Part shown: one piece after another, positions 16,025 to 24,025 of the stretch
Layout of the letters: each line of letters starts with the position of its first letter
Position numbering within the stretch: position 1 is the first letter of the stretch
Program-made: the position numbers and the translations under genes
Source: Bacteroidales bacterium UBA2714
GTDB lineage: Bacteria > Bacteroidota > Bacteroidia > Bacteroidales > P3
DNA length: 26,374 bases
NCBI GenBank assembly: GCA_002354035.1
Contig: DEKU01000016.1
Span: forward strand, 24,955 to 51,328
Direction: 5' to 3'
Notes under the pieces: model-generated
Seen by the model: only the letters and a program-made list of their open reading frames with translations
Databases searched by the model: none
Told to the model about the DNA's origin: nothing

Positions 16025-17485
16025 ATGAGTACTTTTAGTTTCCACACTTTCATGTTCCCCTTCCAATGGAGAATACGGGACTTCGACGACAGGCCTTTCT
16101 CTGAGCAGATTAACCTGAATAATATCCAATACAACTGCTCTCCCCACTGGGATCGCATAACGGCGATAGCCAATGAAAAGGAGAACGACGACCTCTACAA
16201 CGAGCGCAACTATTTCTATGAGTTTGTCCACCCGGCTCTCTATGACGATGGCTCTCCGAAGACTCTCATTCGCCATTTCGAGCGACGGGAGCCCAAACAC
16301 GGAAGTGTTACCTACACTATCGTATGTGGTAACAGTCAGAAGGAATACGTCTTGAATGTCACGTCCATCAACCTTAATCTCTACTCTACAGGTGTTGGCG
16401 TTCTCACCATCTATCTCGAAAACAATCGTTACCCCAGTTTCGAGGATGTCCTCGCCATCAATCAGTATGGGCGGCGCGTTTTCCCCGCCTTTATCGGTGA
16501 TGTGAATGTCCGTACGGAATTGGCCCACAGGATTGGTTTTGACGGACTTGATGGGGTATACTCCGAGGATTTTTGCAGGTACACTAACCAGGCAAAGAGC
16601 AATACCCCTGCATCATTTATCCCCAAGATGGTGCATGAGGTGGCCGGAAATGTGCGGATGCAGCCCGTGATTGACGACCGCATGTTTGTGCTGTGCTGGT
16701 GCAAGAACGATGAGCTGACACGCGCTTTCGAAACCAATTACGAGGACTTCATCTTACATAATGAAGACTGGTATAAATTTGTTTTTGTTGACAAACACGA
16801 CAGCCTTTCCTGCCAAAACGATGCCATGCGACAAACTCTCATCCGGCAGGCTACTTACGAACGCTGGCAGAAAAACTGCTCGCTCTATGGCGTCTCACGC
16901 TACTCCATGGTGTTCCTGACCAACTCCGCCACCGACATTTATGCCCCCTTCCTCTTCCCCTATTTCGAAACTGAGTATGCCCGCATGGCCGAACTTGTTT
17001 TGATGCAGCGGGCCACGGTGCTGCGCTTCTCCTCTGAAGTGACCAAGATAAGCAACATGGAAGACCGTAAGGGCTTCGGCACTCGCGTCAGCTCTCTCTA
17101 TAAGGAGTATATCCGCTTCGAGAACCAGATCTATTTCCGCGAAATATCGGCCCAAGACCAAGGCATTGAGATGTACCAGAAGCTATACGATGCCATGAAC
17201 CTTGAAAAACAGGTGGAAAAACTTGACGAAGAGATAGAGGAGCTGTACAACTATGTCTCCTTGCGTGAAGACCGTCGCACCAACCGCACGATGTCCCTCC
17301 TTACTTGGATTACCACCATCTTCCTGCCGGTCACACTGATCACAGGATTCTTCAGCATGGGTGGATATGCCTTCGGAGGCGACACCAAAGGTGTGCACCT
17401 TTTTGTTCAAGTGGTCATCCTGATAGTATTCTCACTGATAGTTATAACGACAATATTCACCATTTATAAAAAGAAAATCAAATGA
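16025..17485 (+). CDS. corA: CRISPR-associated CorA-like membrane effector
   Basis: Predicted membrane effector of the type III-B system, thought to open or disrupt the inner membrane when it binds SAM-AMP. It has 486 residues, longer than Mg2+ transporters of about 316-350. A large N-terminal cytoplasmic domain (about 1-330) has no recognisable CARF domain. The CorA-type long helix follows (about 330-420, including D-R-K-G-F-G-T-R-V and the acidic E-K-L-D-E-E-I-E-E-L). Two C-terminal membrane segments come next, about 423-443 and 457-481, with a Lys-rich tail. The I-F-L-P-V-T-L-I-T-G-F-F segment is classic CorA, but the selectivity motif G-M-N is replaced by S-M-G. Its stop overlaps the next gene's start by 4 bases. 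No other effector gene was recognised in the locus. Confidence 0.9.
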   Translation: MSTFSFHTFMFPFQWRIRDFDDRPFSEQINLNNIQYNCSPHWDRITAIANEKENDDLYNERNYFYEFVHPALYDDGSPKTLIRHFERREPKHGSVTYTIVCGNSQKEYVLNVTSINLNLYSTGVGVLTIYLENNRYPSFEDVLAINQYGRRVFPAFIGDVNVRTELAHRIGFDGLDGVYSEDFCRYTNQAKSNTPASFIPKMVHEVAGNVRMQPVIDDRMFVLCWCKNDELTRAFETNYEDFILHNEDWYKFVFVDKHDSLSCQNDAMRQTLIRQATYERWQKNCSLYGVSRYSMVFLTNSATDIYAPFLFPYFETEYARMAELVLMQRATVLRFSSEVTKISNMEDRKGFGTRVSSLYKEYIRFENQIYFREISAQDQGIEMYQKLYDAMNLEKQVEKLDEEIEELYNYVSLREDRRTNRTMSLLTWITTIFLPVTLITGFFSMGGYAFGGDTKGVHLFVQVVILIVFSLIVITTIFTIYKKKIK

Positions 17486-17907
17486 AAACACAAACCCTTA
17501 TGCTATGTTGTCAGCACCACCAGTCCCCACAAGTGGACTGGCAACCAGTTATTGATGCCATCCCCTGCCTATGCTGGGGCATATTGGGGCTCTTGGCCTT
17601 CTATTTCTTGCTGCGTTTTGTAATAGCGCCTATTATCACCAATTGCCATGAACGGGAAGAGAAAGAATCTGTTCATCAGCGGGAACTGGAGTGGGCAGAC
17701 AAAAAGAAAACGGCCGATGATTCAGCTCTGGATCGTAAGAGAAGAGAATTTGAGGAAATTACCATCCAACAAAAAATTCTCGACAAAGTCCTCAATGCGA
17801 ATACCGACCAAGAGTTGTCCACTTTGAAGCAGTCGGTCGAATCACTGAAGTCTCAGTTCGAAAACTACAAAGGAGAGATAGAGGCCATAATAATCAAAAA
17901 GAAATAA
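17482..17907 (+). CDS. Small membrane/coiled-coil protein of unknown function, coupled to corA
   Basis: I do not recognise this 141-residue protein. It has a polar N-terminus containing C-C-Q-H-H (residues 9-13), then one strong hydrophobic segment at about 27-53 (C-L-C-W-G-I-L-G-L-L-A-F-Y-F-L-L). A highly charged region at 55-95 (E-R-E-E-K-E-S, D-K-K-K-T) leads into a predicted coiled coil to about residue 135 (L-S-T-L-K-Q-S-V-E-S-L-K-S-Q-F). The layout suggests a single-pass protein with its coiled coil in the cytoplasm. The ATG overlaps the corA stop (ATGA, 17482-17485) and the stop is 1 base before the cmr1 ATG. It is therefore translated with the effector and the interference complex. 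A role as a CorA partner, anchor or regulator is inference only. Confidence 0.85.
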   Translation: MKTQTLMLCCQHHQSPQVDWQPVIDAIPCLCWGILGLLAFYFLLRFVIAPIITNCHEREEKESVHQRELEWADKKKTADDSALDRKRREFEEITIQQKILDKVLNANTDQELSTLKQSVESLKSQFENYKGEIEAIIIKKK

Positions 17908-17908
17908 T

Positions 17909-19114
17909 ATGACACACCCTTTTACATGGCAGATAGAGCTTAAACAGCACACTCCAATCCTGCATTTTCAAGGACAATATGCAAGCAGTGGAGCAACCCT
18001 TCGCGCCACTGAACTAAAACCCAAGCTGGATAGATATATTATGGCCAACTTAGGGATGAAGGTTCCTTCCGACTGGAAAATCGGTAGCACCGATGCTCTC
18101 AATTACAAGCTGAAAATCCATATACATGGGAATGCCATCAGATGTACAAGGAATAATATACCCATGTTTTTCGGCAAAGGGAAAACTCCTATCTTGGTGG
18201 ACAACAGTTCGAATCTGGAACAAGGAGATGTAACACTTGAGTTTTTCTGTTTAAACGAATCGCTGAGAAAATGCTTGAGCGAGATTGATTGGAATAATTT
18301 CTTTCTTGTCACCAACTTTGGAACCCGACAAAGCAAGGGATATGGCTCATTCTTCCCTAACATAAAGGCGATTGACCCTACCAGTCTCGTGGGTCTTGAA
18401 ATAATGGCAGATGATGATCATTCTTACCGCATAGATAGTTTTTTCTCACCAGATTATGGCGACCAGACTGTAACTTGGAACGATATTATGGATTGCATAA
18501 GTGATGTCTATAAATGTCTTCGATCCGGAATCAATGAAAAAGGCCTTTATTTCAAGTCACTCATGTTCGCCTATGCTAAGCAACATGGCCAATGGTGGGA
18601 CAAGAGAACCATCAAGGAACAATGTTTCCCTGCCAAATTGGAAGAGCACCGTCATAAACATTGGAGTCGCACAAACCCTGACCCTTTGGCCGAACAACCA
18701 ATTATAGTGCAGGGCCAAACTCCTTATCCGATGTTTCGAGACAATCTTGGACTATCTACGATTGAAAGATGGGACGATTATGGGATTACTGTTAATAGAA
18801 CGTCGGGCAGTATCAAACGTTTTAAATCTCCGATTCTTTTTAAACCGATGATGTCAGATGGAAGGTGGTATGTTTTTCTTCTACATCGTGAGATACCACA
18901 GAAATATAAAAATACCACTTTCACTGTTAGAGTAAATAGGTCAGAATTACCATTCAAAACTTATAATGACTTTTCCATGAGCGACTATATGAATTTCGTA
19001 TGGAGTATCGACAACTATGAAAAGTATGTTGAGACTGAGGACGACGAAGCCAAAGATAGAGCAAATGGTATCTTAAATGACTTAGAAGAAATTAGAGCCA
19101 ATTACAAAAAATAA
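17909..19114 (+). CDS. cmr1: Type III-B CRISPR RAMP protein Cmr1
   Basis: Subunit of the Cmr interference complex, located at the crRNA 3' end near Cmr6. It has 401 residues, a normal length. The start E-L-K-Q-H-T-P-I-L-H-F is followed by G-A-T-L-R-A-T-E-L-K-P-K-L-D-R (29-42), the Cmr1 pattern seen in Bacteroidota. A RAMP glycine-rich loop lies at G138-T-R-Q-S-K-G-Y-G-S-F148. The second half is more divergent and acidic at the C-terminus (T-E-D-D-E-A-K-D). The 3' half of the gene (about 18,700-19,110) is visibly richer in A and T than the neighbouring cmr genes. It lies 1 base after the small membrane protein gene and 7 bases before cas10. Confidence 0.88.
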   Translation: MTHPFTWQIELKQHTPILHFQGQYASSGATLRATELKPKLDRYIMANLGMKVPSDWKIGSTDALNYKLKIHIHGNAIRCTRNNIPMFFGKGKTPILVDNSSNLEQGDVTLEFFCLNESLRKCLSEIDWNNFFLVTNFGTRQSKGYGSFFPNIKAIDPTSLVGLEIMADDDHSYRIDSFFSPDYGDQTVTWNDIMDCISDVYKCLRSGINEKGLYFKSLMFAYAKQHGQWWDKRTIKEQCFPAKLEEHRHKHWSRTNPDPLAEQPIIVQGQTPYPMFRDNLGLSTIERWDDYGITVNRTSGSIKRFKSPILFKPMMSDGRWYVFLLHREIPQKYKNTTFTVRVNRSELPFKTYNDFSMSDYMNFVWSIDNYEKYVETEDDEAKDRANGILNDLEEIRANYKK

Positions 19115-19121
19115 GCAACCC

Positions 19122-20618
19122 ATGAGCAATTATATAGCAATCACCTTCGGACCGATCACCCGTGTCATTTCCCTTGCCCAAACAACCCGTGGCATGTGGG
19201 CGGCAAGCTACTTTTTTTCTTATCTTGCCAAACAAATCATCGTGGCATTTAAGGACCATCATTTTATTCTCCCTTACATGGACGATTCTTTCTTCAGTGA
19301 GAAATTCAAAGGGGCGGGAGTCTTTCCCGACCGTTACATTTTCAAATCACAAAGTGGCGACTTCGACCGTCTGGCTGATAAGGCAGAGGAGGCTATAAAG
19401 AATATGGCAGGGAAAATCGCCCCCAACGACAAGGACAACGCGTCCCAAATGCTGAAACAATACCTTAAAGTCTATTTCTTTGAAACCTCACGCGGCGACA
19501 ATGAAGAGGAACGTAAATTTGTGGAACGCTGCGAAAAGCAGCTGGCACTGCTTGAGCAGAACGACTCCCTCATACCTTCCATTCCTCAGTCCGAACGATA
19601 CCTTTCCCAGTTCATCAATAGCAAGAAACTTCAACCGATGGAATTTCTGATGAAAGACGCAGACATCGGCAAATTCAGCAGTATCGTCAATATCTCCTCA
19701 GGTGATGATGACTATGGTAAAGAGGAGCTACCAGTATTTCCATACCAACGATACATAGCCATAGTCTATGCTGACGGCGATTCCATGGGTAAAGCATTTG
19801 CCCAAGCGGCGTCCAGTAGTGACCTTAGCCGACGCTTGTTCGAATTCAACAAGAAGGCCATCCAAGCCATTAATGAGTTTGAAGGCCAACCCGTTTTTAT
19901 CGGTGGCGACGACCTCTTTTTCTTTGCACCGGTATATAGTCCCGCCAAGCGAACATCCGTCTTCTCCCTCCTCAACAGCCTTGACCAGGAGTTCCGCTCC
20001 ACCACGGGCAATTCTTGCCCAGCCACACTCTCTTTCGGAGTATCCATCACCTACATTAAATACCCCATGTCCGAAGCTGTCCGCCTTTCAAGAGAACTGC
20101 TGTCAAAAGCCAAAGGTGACAACCCTCCGAAGAATGAGGTTGTTCTCAAAAACAATGTGGTCTTTGCATTGCAAAAACACAGTGGACAGACCCACGAAGC
20201 TCTGCTGCACAAAGGATGTACCGAAACAGTCAAAGCCATGAACAACCTCTTGAACGCTTATGCTTTAGTCGACGACAGCAAAGATCAGCTCCTGATTACC
20301 TCCGTCATGCACAATCTGCGTGCCCATGAACCCGTTCTGCTCAATGCCATCACCGACAAGAACCTGCTGACATACTATTTTGCCAACAACTATAACGAAC
20401 CTGTGCATACTCAGTTCAGAGGATTTTTCGCTGATGTAAGCAACTTCCTTTTCACGGCCTATAGCGAATTCTGTGGCAAGACCGACCGTTTGAAACGCTC
20501 GCTCCCGTCACATTTCGAACACCGCCCCAAAGGCTATGACGCCGAATTCGCTGCCATCGACCTCTGCTTTGCCACGCTCCAGTTTATCCATCTCATAAAT
20601 GCCAAAAACAATGAATAG
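19122..20618 (+). CDS. cas10: Cas10/Cmr2, cyclase-type, without HD nuclease domain
   Basis: Signalling subunit of the Cmr complex. When target RNA is bound, its palm domain makes a nucleotide second messenger. At 498 residues it is much shorter than full Cmr2 (about 800-900). It starts directly with the first palm region (T-R-G-M-W-A-A-S-Y-F-F-S, 22-33). No N-terminal HD domain or HD dipeptide motif is seen, so no DNase activity is expected. Palm motifs are Y216-A-D-G-D-S-M-G-K224 and the intact catalytic G261-G-D-D264 in F-I-G-G-D-D-L-F-F-F-A. No zinc-finger C-x-x-C is seen. HD-less Cas10 with CorA and NrN is the arrangement for which SAM-AMP synthesis is known, so SAM-AMP is the predicted product. 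It overlaps cmr3 by 8 bases. Confidence 0.97.
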   Translation: MSNYIAITFGPITRVISLAQTTRGMWAASYFFSYLAKQIIVAFKDHHFILPYMDDSFFSEKFKGAGVFPDRYIFKSQSGDFDRLADKAEEAIKNMAGKIAPNDKDNASQMLKQYLKVYFFETSRGDNEEERKFVERCEKQLALLEQNDSLIPSIPQSERYLSQFINSKKLQPMEFLMKDADIGKFSSIVNISSGDDDYGKEELPVFPYQRYIAIVYADGDSMGKAFAQAASSSDLSRRLFEFNKKAIQAINEFEGQPVFIGGDDLFFFAPVYSPAKRTSVFSLLNSLDQEFRSTTGNSCPATLSFGVSITYIKYPMSEAVRLSRELLSKAKGDNPPKNEVVLKNNVVFALQKHSGQTHEALLHKGCTETVKAMNNLLNAYALVDDSKDQLLITSVMHNLRAHEPVLLNAITDKNLLTYYFANNYNEPVHTQFRGFFADVSNFLFTAYSEFCGKTDRLKRSLPSHFEHRPKGYDAEFAAIDLCFATLQFIHLINAKNNE

Positions 20619-21648
20619 ATACAAGATAACACTCACACCCATCGACTGGTTCTTTTTCGGTGGTGAGCAAACTTTCGACAATGGCGAAACCCAGAGCTTT
20701 ATCGCCCGCTCCAATCCTTTCCCCCAACAGACGGCTCTGCTCGGCATGGTGCGTTACCAGTTGCTTAAGCAAAAGGGACTGCTGCTCACCGACGACGATA
20801 AAACCAACCAAAACAACAAGCAAGAGGTTCAGAATCTTATCGGCCAGTGCAGTTTCAATAATGATGCCCCCGAAGTGCAAACATTCGGCAAAATCAAGTC
20901 CCTCTCGCCAGTATTCATACAGCGGGGCTGCCGTCGTCTGGTGCCGATGCCGCTGACACATGGCTTTGACATCTCTTTCACCCAGGGCGATGTCTGGCTC
21001 AGCGGCAAACGGTGCAAGTCCATCATTCAGGCCCCGTCATTCAACGAGAAAACATACGGAAACTTCGCACGCTATATAGACGACCAGGGCAACGCCTACG
21101 GCTACGGTGATATATTCACCTCGGCCATGCAAATCGGAATTACCAAGACAACGGGAGTCGACAATAAAGACGGGTTCTTCAATCAAGAGACATTGCGTTT
21201 CCGCGACCCCGCCACCTCCTTCGCTTTCTATCTTGAGCTGGAAGATGGCGCGACAATCCGTACGGACCAATACGTCTTTCTCGGAGCCCAACGCTCCTGT
21301 TTCTTCCTTCGGGCTGAGTTCAGTGATGAACAACCATTCCTCCCCGGCCATCCCGATAGGAGCATTCTCCTGTGCAGCCCGGCCTATATAGCCGATGTCG
21401 ATAAGCTTGCTGCCAACTGTCTTCAGCATTGGAGTGGCACTTGCCACTTCCGCAACTTGCAGCAGTCACCAAAGGGCAACCTCAATTCAGGTCTCGTCCG
21501 CTACCAGCGCCACCACTCTTTAATCACTTTCCTTACTGCGGGGTCGGTGATTTTCTATGAAAACGACGGCCAGCTGAAAAAACTTCAAGAACTGCTGAAC
21601 AACAAAAACCTGCAAAATATCGGATACAATCAATACGACATAAAATAA
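20611..21648 (+). CDS. cmr3: Type III-B CRISPR RAMP protein Cmr3
   Basis: Subunit that binds the crRNA 5' handle next to Cas10. From the ATG at 20611 it has 345 residues. The N-terminus has the diagnostic L-T-P-I-D-W-F-F-F-G-G-E-Q-T-F, followed by F-P-Q-Q-T-A-L-L-G-M-V-R, both Cmr3 signatures. A second ATG 12 bases upstream (20599) would add M-P-K-T. I prefer 20611 because the conserved region begins a few residues later and the 8-base overlap with the cas10 stop is typical of this operon. It is followed 13 bases later by cmr4. Confidence 0.95.
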   Translation: MNRYKITLTPIDWFFFGGEQTFDNGETQSFIARSNPFPQQTALLGMVRYQLLKQKGLLLTDDDKTNQNNKQEVQNLIGQCSFNNDAPEVQTFGKIKSLSPVFIQRGCRRLVPMPLTHGFDISFTQGDVWLSGKRCKSIIQAPSFNEKTYGNFARYIDDQGNAYGYGDIFTSAMQIGITKTTGVDNKDGFFNQETLRFRDPATSFAFYLELEDGATIRTDQYVFLGAQRSCFFLRAEFSDEQPFLPGHPDRSILLCSPAYIADVDKLAANCLQHWSGTCHFRNLQQSPKGNLNSGLVRYQRHHSLITFLTAGSVIFYENDGQLKKLQELLNNKNLQNIGYNQYDIK

Positions 21649-21661
21649 AAACAATAACAAC

Positions 21662-22456
21662 ATGAAAACAGAACTTTTTTTCATCAACGCATTGAGCAAC
21701 CTGCATGTGGGCAGCGGCGATGTCAACTACGGCCTTGTCGACAATCTCATCCAGCGCGACCCCGTCACCCACTTGCCCACCATTCATTCCTCATCCCTCA
21801 AAGGCGCCTTGCGCGACCATTTCGAGAACGTCACCGACATTAAAGTCGACATCAAACACATTTTCGGCAGCAAACCCAAGGACAAAGACCAGGATCGTGC
21901 CCAGGGCAATGTGCGCTTCTTCGAGGCCGATCTCGTCGCTATCCCAGCGCGTTGCACCGGAGACACCTTCCCCTATGTCATGGTCACTGCACAGAATCAC
22001 CTCCAGCGCCTGTCCCGTCGACTCGAAATCCTCGGCATCAATGCCCAGTTCTTGACCAGCCTGCCCACCCAGCAGCAATCCCGCACCCAAGTCAAAATCG
22101 AGGACATCGACACGCCTGTGCCCGTCACCAACATTCCCAAAGAAAAGCAGCCTTATCTCGACGAACACATAGCCATTGTTGACGAGTCTATAATGGACCG
22201 CCTCTGCGACGATGAACACCTGCCTGTCATCTCGCGCAACTGCCTCGAGGACGGGCAAAGCACCAACCTCTTCTACGAGCAAGTCCTGCCCCGCTACTCC
22301 CGTCTCTGCACCATCCTGATGGGCGAAGGCACTGCGTTCAATTCCTTCTGCGAATCCCTCAACGGCCAGCTGGTGCAGATTGGTGGCAATGCCACCATCG
22401 GCTATGGCTACTGCCTTTTCACACGTTTCACCCCCAACAATACCCCCAAGCAATGA
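21662..22456 (+). CDS. cmr4: Type III-B CRISPR RAMP protein Cmr4 (backbone RNase)
   Basis: Repeated backbone subunit that coats the crRNA and cuts bound target RNA at 6-nucleotide intervals. It has 264 residues. The N-terminal L-H-V-G-S-G-D is followed by L-V-D27-N-L-I-Q-R-D. D27 aligns with the catalytic Asp (D26) of Pyrococcus Cmr4, so target RNA cleavage should be retained. I-H-S-S-S-L-K-G-A-L-R (41-51) and the C-terminal G241-G-N-A-T-I-G-Y-G-Y250 are RAMP signatures. The N-V-R-F-F-E-A-D-L segment near 83-91 is also typical. Its stop overlaps the cmr5 start by 4 bases (22453-22456). Confidence 0.96.
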   Translation: MKTELFFINALSNLHVGSGDVNYGLVDNLIQRDPVTHLPTIHSSSLKGALRDHFENVTDIKVDIKHIFGSKPKDKDQDRAQGNVRFFEADLVAIPARCTGDTFPYVMVTAQNHLQRLSRRLEILGINAQFLTSLPTQQQSRTQVKIEDIDTPVPVTNIPKEKQPYLDEHIAIVDESIMDRLCDDEHLPVISRNCLEDGQSTNLFYEQVLPRYSRLCTILMGEGTAFNSFCESLNGQLVQIGGNATIGYGYCLFTRFTPNNTPKQ

Positions 22457-22836
22457 AAACCACAACAGACGAAATCCTGACAGCAAAAGATGCGTTGGTG
22501 CAAAGCGGAATAGTACGCAATGGTGAATATTCCTCCGTCTTTGGCGGCTATATCTCAAGTTTTGGAGCGTCGCTGGTCCAGGCCGGACTCCTCCCCACCA
22601 TCATCTTCTTCGAAGGAGACTCCGAAGCCAAAGACCGCCCCCTGGTCATCAAGGCACTAAAGAAGATGATGAATCTTCCCGACAACACAAAAATGTCCGA
22701 ATACATCCTAATCAAAGAACAGGGCGAATCCCTACGCCGCTGCGATTCCCCTGCATTTATCAGCCGGGTTGTCAGGTGCATGACCGCCATGAAGCTGGCC
22801 CTCCGAATGTACAACAAGATAAAAGTAAAAGACTAA
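22453..22836 (+). CDS. cmr5: Type III-B CRISPR small subunit Cmr5
   Basis: Small helical subunit forming the inner filament of the Cmr complex along the target RNA. It has 127 residues, the usual size. The Y-S-S-V-F-G-G-Y-I-S-S-F-G-A-S-L-V-Q-A-G-L-L-P-T segment (residues 26-49) is the conserved Cmr5 helix pattern. The C-terminus is basic and helical (M-T-A-M-K-L-A-L-R-M-Y-N-K-I-K). It is translationally coupled to cmr4 by an ATGA overlap and lies 5 bases before the cmr6 start. Confidence 0.93.
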   Translation: MKTTTDEILTAKDALVQSGIVRNGEYSSVFGGYISSFGASLVQAGLLPTIIFFEGDSEAKDRPLVIKALKKMMNLPDNTKMSEYILIKEQGESLRRCDSPAFISRVVRCMTAMKLALRMYNKIKVKD

Positions 22837-22841
22837 CCGCT

Positions 22842-23930
22842 ATGCCAGACAATAATAACAGACGCAATAATTATGGCCATTCCCAGCGCCCCAATCAAAG
22901 GAGCCAGGGCAACGGACAAAGGCACAACAACGACACTCCTGTACCCAATCCCTATAGCGGTTACCGTCTTAAAGGCAACCTCGGATTGCTCTACACGCGC
23001 CGCTACTACAGTGGTATCAACCAGTCAGTGCTCAACAAAGACAAAATAACGATAGTGACTTCCAATTCTTCCAAGCCCAGGAAAACAAATCATCAGGAGA
23101 TATACTATGCATCCCGCAACGACAACATAATCGCCCAAGCCAAAGTCGCCTCACTTCCCAAGTCAGGACTCATACGTGATTCCCAGACATTGGAACTGAC
23201 CACCACCTACCCCGGCCTGATAACCGGCATCGGCATCCCCCACAGCGCCGGACATACCAACGAGTCCATTCTCGGTTTGGTCTTCGACCACACCACCGGC
23301 CTGCCCTACATCCCTGGCTCGTCCGTCAAGGGACTGCTCCGCTCCGCCTTCCCCATGCAGGATGACGCCTTGGCCAAAAAGTGCGACCAGGATGCTAAAG
23401 CCCAAAGGCAAAAAGGCGAGACTGCCGAGGCCGCCAAGCTCGAAGCCAAAGCAGAAAAACTGCACAATCAAGCCGAGCAAAAAAGACTTTTTATAGCCCA
23501 AACTATAGGTTCTGGATTCCCCAAGGAACAAGTGGATGAACTGGGATTCTCCATCTTCGGCAAAACTGAAAAATCAGCCGACCCGCCTGAAGAACAAGGG
23601 TACCCTTTGGCCTCTCGCGACATCTTCTTCGACGCCTTCCCCTCAGCCATGGGCCAGGCCGGTCTGCTCGGACTCGACTTTATCGCTCCGCACACTAACG
23701 GCGAATTCAAAGACCCCAACCTCATCCAGTTCATGCGCATAGAACCAGGAGTCACATTCCGCTTCGAATTCCGTCTTCACGACAGCATGCTCCAGAAAGA
23801 CAAACTGCGACTCGATGCCGATGCCAAACTCGACCTCTTCAGCACCATCCTCACCACCCTGGGCATCGGTGCAAAAACCAACGTAGGCTATGGACAGCTC
23901 AATACAAATAAGAATGAGCCAATACTATAG
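22842..23930 (+). CDS. cmr6: Type III-B CRISPR RAMP protein Cmr6
   Basis: RAMP subunit near the 3' end of the crRNA. From the ATG at 22842 it has 362 residues. An upstream in-frame ATG at 22776 lies inside cmr5 and is rejected. Core motifs are G-L-V-F-D-H-T-T-G-L-P-Y-I-P-G-S-S-V-K-G (145-164), followed by L-L-R-S-A-F. The C-terminal glycine-rich G341-I-G-A-K-T-N-V-G-Y-G-Q is also present. Two extra regions stand out. One is an N-terminal tail of about 36 residues rich in Asn, Arg and Gln, probably disordered. The other is a charged Ala/Lys/Glu-rich helical insert at about 175-216. It is the last interference gene; cas1 follows after 95 bases. Confidence 0.94.
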   Translation: MPDNNNRRNNYGHSQRPNQRSQGNGQRHNNDTPVPNPYSGYRLKGNLGLLYTRRYYSGINQSVLNKDKITIVTSNSSKPRKTNHQEIYYASRNDNIIAQAKVASLPKSGLIRDSQTLELTTTYPGLITGIGIPHSAGHTNESILGLVFDHTTGLPYIPGSSVKGLLRSAFPMQDDALAKKCDQDAKAQRQKGETAEAAKLEAKAEKLHNQAEQKRLFIAQTIGSGFPKEQVDELGFSIFGKTEKSADPPEEQGYPLASRDIFFDAFPSAMGQAGLLGLDFIAPHTNGEFKDPNLIQFMRIEPGVTFRFEFRLHDSMLQKDKLRLDADAKLDLFSTILTTLGIGAKTNVGYGQLNTNKNEPIL

Positions 23931-23938
23931 TACGTTTG
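23931..23938 (+). promoter_or_regulatory. Possible internal -7 element before cas1
   Basis: TACGTTTG directly after the cmr6 stop matches TAnnTTTG. No good TTG-type -33 element lies 19 bases upstream. It could start a separate cas1-cas2 transcript, but support is weak. Confidence 0.35.
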
Positions 23939-23957
23939 GGCACACCAACAAGGGAGT

Positions 23958-24019
23958 GGGGGAGTGGCTGACGCCATCAAGCACCATCACATCCAATAGC
24001 CACTAACCACCACTCCCCC
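23958..24019 (+). repeat. Inverted repeats in the cmr6-cas1 gap
   Basis: GGGGGAGTGG (23958-23967) and CCACTCCCCC (24010-24019) form a perfect 10-bp stem around a 42-base loop. Within it, AGTGGCT (23963-23969) and AGCCACT (23998-24004) form a 7-bp alternative stem that shares bases with the first. The 3' arm of the long stem ends 6 bases before the cas1 ATG (24026), so folding could limit cas1 translation. A T-run expected of an intrinsic terminator is absent. Confidence 0.6.
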
Positions 24020-24025
24020 TGCCCT

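Noticed and set aside
19122..19500. Possible N-terminal HD nuclease domain in Cas10
   Set aside because: No HD dipeptide or metal-binding His/Asp pattern is visible; the protein begins at the palm region and is far too short.
21791..22558. 255-codon minus-strand frame antisense to cmr4
   Set aside because: Cmr4 motifs are complete on the plus strand and the antisense product is not recognisable.
23958..24019. Intrinsic terminator after cmr6
   Set aside because: The stem is long-looped (42 bases) and not followed by a T-run; cas1 begins 6 bases later.
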